Shown one piece after another: positions 1 through 5,820 of a stretch of DNA of 5,820 nt (the first letter of the stretch is position 1; each line of letters opens with the position of its first letter). Source of the stretch: an uncultured Maribacter sp. (GTDB lineage: Bacteria; Bacteroidota; Bacteroidia; Flavobacteriales; Flavobacteriaceae); contig CAJQMW010000187.1 in assembly GCA_905479535.1 (NCBI GenBank), positions 1 through 5,820 on the forward strand, given 5' to 3'. Both the position numbers and the translations under genes were made by a program. The notes below the pieces were generated by a model. That model was not told where the DNA came from and searched no databases. It was given only the letters and a program-made list of their open reading frames with translations.

Positions 1-1442
1 ATTTGGTTACAACAATTAGTGGTGGTCAGGTATTTGCGGGTAATGCTGTCAAAGAACAGTGGACACTTGCATCTTCTTTATTTCGTTTGAATTATGCGTT
101 CAAGGACAAATACCTTTTTACTGGAACTATTCGTTCAGACCGCTCCTCTAGATTTGGTGCGGATAACCAAACAGGGTACTTCCCATCATTTTCTGCCGGA
201 TGGCGTGTAAACGAAGAACCTTTTTTACAATCCGTTGATGTTATTTCAGAATTGAAACTACGTTTTAGTTGGGGCGAAACAGGAAACTTCGAGATTCCAA
301 ATTATGGAGCTATCGGACTTTTATCGCCTGATAATTACAATTTGGGAGGTAATGAAATCAATGGATTGGTGCAAAGTACAATTCCAAACCCAGAGCTGAC
401 TTGGGAAAAATCACAACAAACCAACATAGGTTTAGAATTGGGTCTTTTCAGCAACAGGGTTTTTCTATTGGCAGATTATTATACCACTAGAACATCGGAT
501 TTACTGCTAAATGTCAGTATTTCTTCGGTTTCAGGATTCCAGACCACCCTTCAGAATTTAGGAGAGGTAGAGAATAAAGGTTTCGAAATAGCCCTGAACA
601 GCAAAAATTTTGTTGGTGAGTTTTCATGGGAAACGGATTTAAATTTCTCTACGAACAAGAATGAAGTGCTTTCCCTTAATGAAAGCAATGAACCAATATT
701 TTCTGCAGGTAGTGCGGGGGTCAGGCATGTAACTAGGGTCGGTGATCCAATAGGTAGCTATTATGGTTATGTGGTAGATGGTATATACCAAACTCAAGCG
801 GAAATAGACAATGCTCCTGTAGATACACAGGCACCAAATGCCGGCCCCGGGGATTTTAGGTTCAAGGATATTGATGGGGACGGTGAGATAACCCCAGATG
901 ACCGTACGGTAACCGGTAGTTATTTTCCGGATTTTACGTGGGGTATCAATAATAGATTTAGGTATAAGAATATTGATTTCAGTTTTTTGGTTCAAGGTGT
1001 TGAAGGGAACGAAATTCTAAACCTAACCGCACGGCACATGAAAAATGGGGAGGCAAATTTCAATGCGTATGCCATAATGAATGACAGATGGCGTTCACCG
1101 TCTGATCCTGGAAATGGAATAGTACCGCGAGCTGATAGAGAGACAGGTAATCAAGGTAACAACAACAGGCCTTCTTCTTATCAAGTAGAGGACGGATCAT
1201 TTATTCGCTTAAGGAACGTGACATTGGGGTATAGCGTACCGACGGAAAAATTATTTGGAAAAAGCGGCATCGATAGAATGAGGTTCTACGTTACTGGAAC
1301 CAACCTATTTACGATCACGGACTATTTAGGGTACAATCCGGAGGTGAGTAACATCACCAATAATAGTTTGACGCCTGGAGAGGATTATGGTGCGTATCCC
1401 CTAACAAGATCCTTCACCATGGGTGTAAATCTAACTTTTTAA
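1..1442 (+). CDS. SusC/RagA-type TonB-dependent outer-membrane transporter, C-terminal part (5' end outside window)
   Basis: This is the outer-membrane beta-barrel that imports glycan fragments using TonB energy, in complex with the SusD lipoprotein encoded next. Only about the last 479 residues are present; full SusC proteins are usually about 1000 residues, so the signal peptide, TonB box and plug lie upstream. The reading frame is open at the left edge, so the first TTG at base 3 is not a real start. Visible SusC hallmarks (numbered from base 3) are YFPSFSAGWRV (59-69), LKLRFSWGETGN (84-95), a Ca-loop-like DIDGDGEITPDD (289-300), RLRNVTLGYSVP (402-413), FYVTGTNLFT (428-437) and a last strand GVNLTF ending in Phe, as expected for a protein inserted by the BAM machinery. 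The frame is intact throughout. The family is certain; the substrate cannot be read from this part. Confidence 0.96.
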   Translation, partial: LVTTISGGQVFAGNAVKEQWTLASSLFRLNYAFKDKYLFTGTIRSDRSSRFGADNQTGYFPSFSAGWRVNEEPFLQSVDVISELKLRFSWGETGNFEIPNYGAIGLLSPDNYNLGGNEINGLVQSTIPNPELTWEKSQQTNIGLELGLFSNRVFLLADYYTTRTSDLLLNVSISSVSGFQTTLQNLGEVENKGFEIALNSKNFVGEFSWETDLNFSTNKNEVLSLNESNEPIFSAGSAGVRHVTRVGDPIGSYYGYVVDGIYQTQAEIDNAPVDTQAPNAGPGDFRFKDIDGDGEITPDDRTVTGSYFPDFTWGINNRFRYKNIDFSFLVQGVEGNEILNLTARHMKNGEANFNAYAIMNDRWRSPSDPGNGIVPRADRETGNQGNNNRPSSYQVEDGSFIRLRNVTLGYSVPTEKLFGKSGIDRMRFYVTGTNLFTITDYLGYNPEVSNITNNSLTPGEDYGAYPLTRSFTMGVNLTF

Positions 1443-1458
1443 CTTAAAACTGTAGAAG

Positions 1459-2856
1459 ATGAAAAAAATAATCATAGTATTCTTAACGATATGTTTAACA
1501 TCAGCTTGCAGTGAAGACTTCACGGACCTAGCTCCTATTTCTAACCGTAACGAAGCTGATTTTTTTAACACTGCGGATGATTTTGTAGCTTCTATAAATG
1601 CCAGCTATGCAGGTCTTCAGGCTGAAGGAGTATACAATAGGGCCTATTGGGCCCTTTTTGAAATGCGCTCCGATAATACAGATCAAGGCCCCGATGCAAC
1701 GGGTCTTGCCAGGCAGTATACGGAAATCAATCAGTTCACGGAGGATCCGCTCAACGAGCAAGTAGATGCTGCTTGGAGTGGTTCTTACGGAGTTATTGCG
1801 AACTGTAACGTTATTCTGAGCAGAATAGACAACGTAGCCGAAATAGACGAAGGTCTCAAGAATAGGATAATTGGCGAAGCTATTTTTCTAAGGTCTTTAA
1901 TGTACTACCATTTAGCGATCGCTTTTGGCAATATACCTCTTCAACTAACCCCGTTCGTTCCTGGTGATGGCCTTACCCAAGTTGATGCGAATACGGTGTA
2001 CACACAGTTGGTAACGGATTTGACGACCGCTGAGGCTAATTTGCCAATCTCCTATCCAACGGCAGAGAATAGGGGAAGAGCTACAAAAGGTGCAGCTGCG
2101 ACACTTTTGGCGAAGGTTCACTTAACACTTGGTAATAATACCGAGGCAGCAACGGTACTACGTCGAATCGTTAACAATTATAATTATGAGCTCGTTCCTG
2201 ATTATGCGGATTTATGGGGAATAGAAAATGAAAATAATGTAGAGTCCATTTTTGAGGTACAGTTCATAAGTGGCGGCATAGGTCAGGGATCTTTTTTGAC
2301 CAATGAGTTTTCCCCAAGCGGCGATTTACAAGTAGGCCAAGGATTTGGGAGAAACAGACCCACGGTGGATATGGAAAATACCTACGAAGAGGGAGATTTA
2401 CGCTTTGAGCCCTCCATGGGAACATCATGGATTGACATTGACGGTGAAGAACAGGAACAAAATTACGTACGTAAGTATGAAAGTAGCCCCCCAACTGAAT
2501 TTGACGCTGACAGCAATTTCATAGTGTTCAGATATGCCGATGTTTTGTTAATGCTTGCGGAAGCTTTAGGAGAGTCGGCGGAAAGTTATGATTTGATCAA
2601 CGAAGTAAGGAATAGGGCAGGACTGGATGACATTGATGCGAGCACCCCTGGTTCTTTTCAAGAAAAACTATTGAAAGAACGCAAGGTCGAGCTTGCGTTC
2701 GAAAACCATCGTTGGGCAGATATAAAACGGTTTGGAGTGGTCAATGACCGGCTGCTTGAAGCAGAAGGTGAGGTTATTACGGCCGGTAATATCAGAAATC
2801 TGTTTTTTATCCCTCAACGGGAAATGGATATAAATCCCAATTTTGTACAAAATTAA
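1459..2856 (+). CDS. SusD/RagB-type glycan-binding surface lipoprotein
   Basis: This protein forms the lid of the SusC barrel and binds the glycan at the cell surface. It has 465 residues, slightly short of the usual 500 or so, and appears complete. The start ATG gives a short lipoprotein signal (MKKIIIVFLTICL) with lipobox TSAC and lipidated Cys17. Cys17 is followed by SED, an acidic stretch resembling the Bacteroidota lipoprotein surface-export signal. SusD hallmarks in order are the helical segment with FLRSLMYYHLAIAFGNIPL (143-161), the TPR-like ATKGAAATLLAKVHLTLGN (208-226), FIVFRYADVLLMLAEAL (354-370), INEVRNRAGL (380-389), ERKVELAFENHRWADIKRFG (407-426) and the C-terminal FFIPQREMDINPNFVQN (449-465). 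It starts 16 bases after the susC stop, so the two are surely co-transcribed. There is no strong Shine-Dalgarno sequence; GAAG directly before the ATG is too close to act as one. Ligand specificity is unknown. Confidence 0.97.
   Translation: MKKIIIVFLTICLTSACSEDFTDLAPISNRNEADFFNTADDFVASINASYAGLQAEGVYNRAYWALFEMRSDNTDQGPDATGLARQYTEINQFTEDPLNEQVDAAWSGSYGVIANCNVILSRIDNVAEIDEGLKNRIIGEAIFLRSLMYYHLAIAFGNIPLQLTPFVPGDGLTQVDANTVYTQLVTDLTTAEANLPISYPTAENRGRATKGAAATLLAKVHLTLGNNTEAATVLRRIVNNYNYELVPDYADLWGIENENNVESIFEVQFISGGIGQGSFLTNEFSPSGDLQVGQGFGRNRPTVDMENTYEEGDLRFEPSMGTSWIDIDGEEQEQNYVRKYESSPPTEFDADSNFIVFRYADVLLMLAEALGESAESYDLINEVRNRAGLDDIDASTPGSFQEKLLKERKVELAFENHRWADIKRFGVVNDRLLEAEGEVITAGNIRNLFFIPQREMDINPNFVQN
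1639..1659 (+). terminator. Terminator-like hairpin inside susD (tentative)
   Basis: A perfect 6-bp stem AGGGCC/GGCCCT (1639-1644 with 1650-1655) closes a 5-base TATTG loop. Counting the last stem base, a run of five T follows (1655-1659). This is the form of a rho-independent terminator on the + strand, about 180 bases into susD, over codons for R61 to F67. It may be chance created by the coding constraint, and no experiment is implied. The stem is short for a strong terminator. Confidence 0.2.
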
Positions 2857-3036
2857 GTCTCGGTGGCCTATTAGAAACTATTTAAACGTTGAGTTCGTCT
2901 GATTGATCCCGTATTATGAACCTCTTACTTATGTTGCTATGGGTATTTCTTACCTTCTCTAATTTTAAACTTTGGAGTTGTCTTAGGGAATCTATAAATA
3001 AATTGAAAGTTTAATCGAATAAATTATAATTATAAA
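2857..3036 (+). promoter_or_regulatory. susD-deacetylase intergenic region; weak Bacteroidota-type promoter candidate
   Basis: This is the only sizeable gap between genes (180 bases), so it is the likeliest place for an internal promoter or a transcript processing site. AAACTTTG at 2967-2974 matches the Bacteroidota -7 consensus TAnnTTTG with one mismatch. TTTC at 2946-2949 could stand for the -33 TTTG, but with 17 rather than about 19 bases between them. No hairpin with a T-run was found; GGTA/TACC (2942-2945 with 2951-2954) is only 4 bp. The last 35 bases before the deacetylase ATG are almost entirely A/T, as is usual for Shine-Dalgarno-independent starts in this phylum. Read-through from susCD therefore remains possible. 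Confidence 0.25.
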
Positions 3037-3924
3037 ATGAAAAAATTAATACTAGTACTGTGCTTTTCCTTCACATTTACAATGGGTCAATCACAAGAAA
3101 AAAAGGTACTGAATATTCTGGCCATAGGCGCCCATCCAGATGATTGTGACTCAAAGTTTGGGGGCACGGCGGCCATGTTGGCCAAAATGGGCCATAATGT
3201 CAAATTTTTGGCACTAACTAATGGTGATGCCGGGCATCAAAGCATGGGCGGTGGTCCATTGGCCAAGAGGCGAAGGCAAGAAGCGAAAGACGCTGCAAAG
3301 GCGTTGGGAATTGCTGAATACGAGGTACTGGATAATCACGATGGCGAATTATTCCCAACTTTGGCCGTAAGGTTAGAGGTTATTAGAAGAATCCGCGATT
3401 GGAATGCGGATATCGTACTCGGGCTTCGGACCAATGATTATCATCCCGATCATAGAAATGCGGGTGCTGCGGTACAGGATGCCGCATACATGAACATTGT
3501 GCCTAATGTAGCTCCTGATACCCCACCACTAGAAAAAAATCCTGTTTTTCTATATATGAGCGATAATTTTCAAAAGCCGTATCCTTTCCAAAAAGATATC
3601 GCGGTCATCGTTGATGAGGTAATAGACACCAAAGTAAAAGGCCTAGCCGCTCATGAGTCCCAAATGTTCGAATGGCTGCCTTGGACGAATGGAACGGACC
3701 CAACAACCATTCCAACCGGAGAAAAAGAGCGTTTAGCCTGGTTAAAGGAACGCTGGATGGGCAGAAAACCGGACAAAAGCACATTGGAAGCTGTAAAAAA
3801 ATGGTATCCCAACGTTGATGTGGCCAATGTGAAACAAGTGGAGGTTTTTGAAATCTGTGAATATGGCAAACAACCGACAGCACAAGAAATTAAAGAGATG
3901 TTCCCTATGTTGGGAAGCAAGTAG
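3037..3924 (+). CDS. Exported PIG-L/LmbE-type zinc deacetylase
   Basis: This is a member of the PIG-L family, whose characterised enzymes (MshB, BshB, GlcNAc-PI deacetylase) hydrolyse the N-acetyl group of GlcNAc-containing substrates with a bound metal. It has 295 residues and is complete. A Sec signal peptide covers about residues 1-19 (MKKLILVLCFSFTFTMGQS, cleavage probably before Q20); Cys9 lies too early in the hydrophobic core to be a lipobox. AHPDD at 32-36 supplies the expected metal ligands H33 and D36 and the catalytic base D35. HPDH at 136-139 supplies the third ligand, H139. Other conserved segments are NGDAGHQ (62-68), AKRRRQEA (76-83), LDNHDGE (98-104), YHPDHR (135-140), KNPVFLY (167-173) and HESQ (206-209). 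The family often has Glu two residues after AHPDD; here it is D38. The position between SusCD and a sugar importer suggests periplasmic deacetylation of an imported amino sugar. The actual substrate is unknown, and other amide or ester substrates are possible. Confidence 0.93.
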   Translation: MKKLILVLCFSFTFTMGQSQEKKVLNILAIGAHPDDCDSKFGGTAAMLAKMGHNVKFLALTNGDAGHQSMGGGPLAKRRRQEAKDAAKALGIAEYEVLDNHDGELFPTLAVRLEVIRRIRDWNADIVLGLRTNDYHPDHRNAGAAVQDAAYMNIVPNVAPDTPPLEKNPVFLYMSDNFQKPYPFQKDIAVIVDEVIDTKVKGLAAHESQMFEWLPWTNGTDPTTIPTGEKERLAWLKERWMGRKPDKSTLEAVKKWYPNVDVANVKQVEVFEICEYGKQPTAQEIKEMFPMLGSK

Positions 3925-3981
3925 TTCGTAGATAGCAGTATCGTAAACCTTTCTTAATCAAAATAACCAACTCTATTCAAA

Positions 3982-5241
3982 ATGGATACTAGTACCGCTA
4001 TCCCCAAAAGGTATTACAGCATAATAGCACTTGTAATGCTGGTATTTTTTGTGATATCTTTTATTACCAATATTCTTAATTCGATTATCGTTGATGTCAA
4101 GACGAGTTTCGAATTAAGCCTGACGTTAACGGGGTTCTTACCATTTACTTTTTTTATTGCATATGGTATCATGTCCATTCCCGCGGGGTTTCTATGTGAA
4201 AAGTATAGCGAAAGAAGCTTACTATCAATTTCTTTCTTTGTCATGGCAGTTGCTTCCTTGGGGTTTGCCATTTCTCCCGGGTATGTGGTATTCAGTATTA
4301 CGCTTTTTACCTTAGGTTGTTGTATGGCTGTTTTGCAGGTAATCATCAACCCTATGCTACGTGTTGCGGGTGGAGAAGAGCATTTTGCATTTAATTCCGT
4401 TTTGGCTCAATTGGTTTTTGGTGGCGCATCTTTTTTGAGTCCCTATCTCTATAAATACTTGGTAAATAAAGAAAATACCGTAGAAGGTTCCTTGGCCGAA
4501 ACCTTAAGGGAGTGGGTTCCGGAAAATTTACCCTGGGTTGCACTCTATATCGTATTTGCGGCAATTGCGCTTGTCCTGTTTTTTTATGTTCTTTTTACAA
4601 AATATCCAAAATTCGAGAAGAAAGAAGACGAAAAAGCTGGAGATAGCAGTTCGTATTGGGACCTTTTAAAAAACAAATGGACAATCCTTTATTTTTTAGG
4701 AATTTTTTGCTACGTGGGAACTGAGCAGGGCGTTGGTAACTGGATTTCACAGTTTCTGTCACAATATCACGGATTAAATCCCCAAACGGTTGGGGCCGAT
4801 ACGGTGTCCTATTTTTGGGCCATGCTAACCGTTGGCTGTCTTTTGGGACTGTTGTTACTGAAGTTCATGGACAGTCGTAAATTATTGATTTGGGCCACTG
4901 CAATAACCATTCTATGTCTGATTTTGGCTTTGACAGGCTCCTCTGAAATGGCATTGATAGGGTTTCCTTTAGTAGGATTTTTTATCTCCGTAATGTATTC
5001 TATAATCTTTTCCCTGGCATTGAATTCGGTCAAGGAGCATCATGGTTCATTATCTGGCATTCTTGTTACAGGTATTGCAGGAGGTGCCGTTATTCCCTTT
5101 ATAGTAGGAGGCCTGGGTGAGTTGATGACTTTAAAGTTAGGAATGTTCTTTCTAATTATCCCTTTGGTTTTCATACTTACTATAGGTTTTTGGGCAAAAC
5201 CTCTGGTAAATAATAAGACCATCAGTTTAGGCAAAAATTGA
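3982..5241 (+). CDS. MFS sugar transporter, FHS (FucP-like) family
   Basis: This inner-membrane permease probably imports a monosaccharide by cation symport. It has 419 residues and about 12 membrane segments, roughly at 13-34, 48-71, 79-97, 102-124, 138-160, 184-207, 234-255, 273-295, 299-317, 322-346, 356-378 and 385-406. A charged cytoplasmic loop (KYPKFEKKEDEKAGD, 207-221) separates the halves. FHS-type features are FFIAYGIMSIPAGFL (57-71), the LQVIINPML segment (118-126), FCYVGTEQGVGNW (242-254) and SVMYSIIFSLAL (336-347). By recalled alignment with E. coli FucP, its Asp46 and Glu135 correspond to S34 and Q119 here; D38, one turn on, might take over. The start ATG lies 57 bases after the deacetylase and has no clear Shine-Dalgarno sequence. 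The next gene overlaps the stop codon. The family is clear; whether the sugar is GlcNAc, glucosamine, fucose or another hexose is not. Confidence 0.93.
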   Translation: MDTSTAIPKRYYSIIALVMLVFFVISFITNILNSIIVDVKTSFELSLTLTGFLPFTFFIAYGIMSIPAGFLCEKYSERSLLSISFFVMAVASLGFAISPGYVVFSITLFTLGCCMAVLQVIINPMLRVAGGEEHFAFNSVLAQLVFGGASFLSPYLYKYLVNKENTVEGSLAETLREWVPENLPWVALYIVFAAIALVLFFYVLFTKYPKFEKKEDEKAGDSSSYWDLLKNKWTILYFLGIFCYVGTEQGVGNWISQFLSQYHGLNPQTVGADTVSYFWAMLTVGCLLGLLLLKFMDSRKLLIWATAITILCLILALTGSSEMALIGFPLVGFFISVMYSIIFSLALNSVKEHHGSLSGILVTGIAGGAVIPFIVGGLGELMTLKLGMFFLIIPLVFILTIGFWAKPLVNNKTISLGKN

Positions 5242-5243
5242 TG
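5239..5243 (+). promoter_or_regulatory. TGATG stop/start overlap between transporter and kinase genes
   Basis: The TGA ending the MFS gene (5239-5241) shares its last A with the ATG of the kinase (5241-5243). Such an overlap normally means translational coupling through re-initiation and a shared transcript. A weak TAGG (5228-5231) upstream could help ribosome binding. This overlap also fixes the kinase start, because the conserved DIGGTK motif follows only 11 residues later. Confidence 0.8.
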
Positions 5244-5820
5244 GGGCTCGTTCAAAAAGAAGTTATTGGAGTGGATATTGGCGGTACGAAGATAAAAGCG
5301 GGGCTAATTAAAAATGGAACGGTACTAAAAACTGCGTTGACCGCAGTGCATCGCCATAATTCTAAGGAACATGTTTTAAACGATTTGTTTCAATTGATAG
5401 ATTCCCTTTTTATTGTTTCGGTTGGTGCCATCGGCATTGGTGTGCCTGCGGTGGTTGATGTGGAAGCTGGGATAGTTTACGATGTACAGAATATTCCTGC
5501 TTGGACCCAAGTCGCTTTGAAAAAGCATATAGAACAACGGTATAAAGTTCCAGTATTTATAAATAATGACGCCAACTGCTTTGCTCTAGGAGAGAAATGG
5601 TTTGGAAAAGCGAGGCAATATTCTAATTGCATAGCTCTTTCATTGGGAACTGGTCTAGGCATGGGTATTTTGGTAAATGGAAGATTATACAGTGGGGTAA
5701 TGTGTGGTGCAGGAGAAATTGGTATGGTTCCATATTTGGATGGGATTATGGAACACTACACAGGAAGTTTTTTCTTTCAAAAATATTATGGACAATCAGC
5801 ATTTTCGCTGTACGAAAAAG
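5241..5820 (+). CDS. ROK-family sugar kinase, N-terminal part (3' end outside window)
   Basis: This is a cytoplasmic ATP-dependent hexose or amino-sugar kinase. The first 193 residues are present, open at the right edge; family members have about 300. The N-terminal phosphate-binding DIGGTK is at 12-17. GIGVPAVVD (65-73) matches the GxGxPG-type segment with Ala in place of the last Gly. NNDANCFALGEKWFG (108-122) contains the catalytic Asp110. SLGTGLGMGI (134-143) is the second ATP-binding loop. GAGEIGM (156-162) is the sugar-contacting loop. The usual EIGH His is Met162, and the Cys-rich zinc motif (CxCGxxGCxE) that should follow is absent: the region reads YLDGIMEHYTGSFFF (165-179). This resembles a zinc-less ROK branch that I recall from Bacteroidota. 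All members of this family I know with DIGGTK and the catalytic Asp are kinases, and no DNA-binding domain precedes it, so it is not a NagC-type repressor. The likely substrate is the sugar brought in by the upstream transporter. Confidence 0.93.
   Translation, partial: MGLVQKEVIGVDIGGTKIKAGLIKNGTVLKTALTAVHRHNSKEHVLNDLFQLIDSLFIVSVGAIGIGVPAVVDVEAGIVYDVQNIPAWTQVALKKHIEQRYKVPVFINNDANCFALGEKWFGKARQYSNCIALSLGTGLGMGILVNGRLYSGVMCGAGEIGMVPYLDGIMEHYTGSFFFQKYYGQSAFSLYEK

Noticed and set aside
845..852. CCCCGGGG palindrome in an otherwise AT-rich region
   Set aside because: It is only 8 bases, sits in codons for a conserved AGPGDF stretch of SusC, and has no partner site or spacing suggesting an operator.
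639..995. Antisense open frame of 118 codons opposite susC, and similar shorter antisense frames opposite the other genes
   Set aside because: Each lies wholly inside a well-supported gene on the other strand, shows no recognisable domain and has low-complexity or implausible composition; they are frame shadows.
3061..3063. Cys9 of the deacetylase signal peptide as a possible lipobox cysteine (LVLC)
   Set aside because: It falls only nine residues from the start inside the hydrophobic core; a normal Sec cleavage near residue 19 fits better.
3927..3945. Short repeat and 4-bp hairpin (CGTA twice, GATA/TATC) after the deacetylase stop
   Set aside because: The stem is too short and has no following T-run; it does not qualify as a terminator or operator.
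5241..5820. Possibility that the ROK protein is a NagC/XylR-type repressor
   Set aside because: The DIGGTK motif begins at residue 12, leaving no room for the N-terminal helix-turn-helix domain of ROK repressors.
1..5820. tRNA, rRNA, CRISPR arrays, insertion sequences, phage or defence genes
   Set aside because: Coding sequence fills nearly the whole window, the gaps are short, and no repeat arrays, transposase motifs or tRNA-like folds were seen.

Overview
The window looks like part of a Bacteroidota glycan-utilisation locus (PUL), most likely from a marine-type member of the Flavobacteriaceae. This rests on an adjacent SusC/SusD-type outer-membrane pair, moderately AT-rich DNA, A/T-rich translation starts without good Shine-Dalgarno sequences, and the style of the proteins. 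The genus is not determined. All five genes lie on the + strand, and both ends of the window cut through a gene.

Layout: (1) the C-terminal part of a SusC-type TonB-dependent transporter (to 1442); (2) a SusD-type surface lipoprotein 16 bases later (1459-2856); (3) a 180-base gap with no convincing terminator and only a weak promoter candidate; (4) an exported PIG-L/LmbE-type deacetylase (3037-3924); (5) a 57-base gap, then an FHS/FucP-type MFS sugar transporter (3982-5241); (6) a ROK-family sugar kinase whose ATG overlaps the stop of the transporter gene by one base (5241 to the right edge, incomplete).

Inferred joint role: the SusC/SusD pair binds a glycan fragment at the surface and brings it into the periplasm. 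The exported PIG-L enzyme may then remove an acetyl group from an N-acetylated sugar. The MFS protein carries the monosaccharide across the inner membrane, and the ROK kinase phosphorylates it in the cytoplasm. That order suggests amino-sugar catabolism in which deacetylation happens outside the cytoplasm and before phosphorylation, whereas the textbook order is phosphorylation by NagK followed by deacetylation by NagA. The substrate is not proven by the sequence, and no glycoside hydrolase, NagA, NagB or regulator lies inside the window.

Points worth a second look are the deacetylase-transporter-kinase combination, the replacement of both FucP proton-coupling and substrate acidic positions in the MFS protein, a ROK kinase without the usual zinc-binding His/Cys motif, and an intrinsic-terminator-like hairpin inside susD. 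No RNA genes, insertion sequences, CRISPR arrays or other mobile elements were seen.
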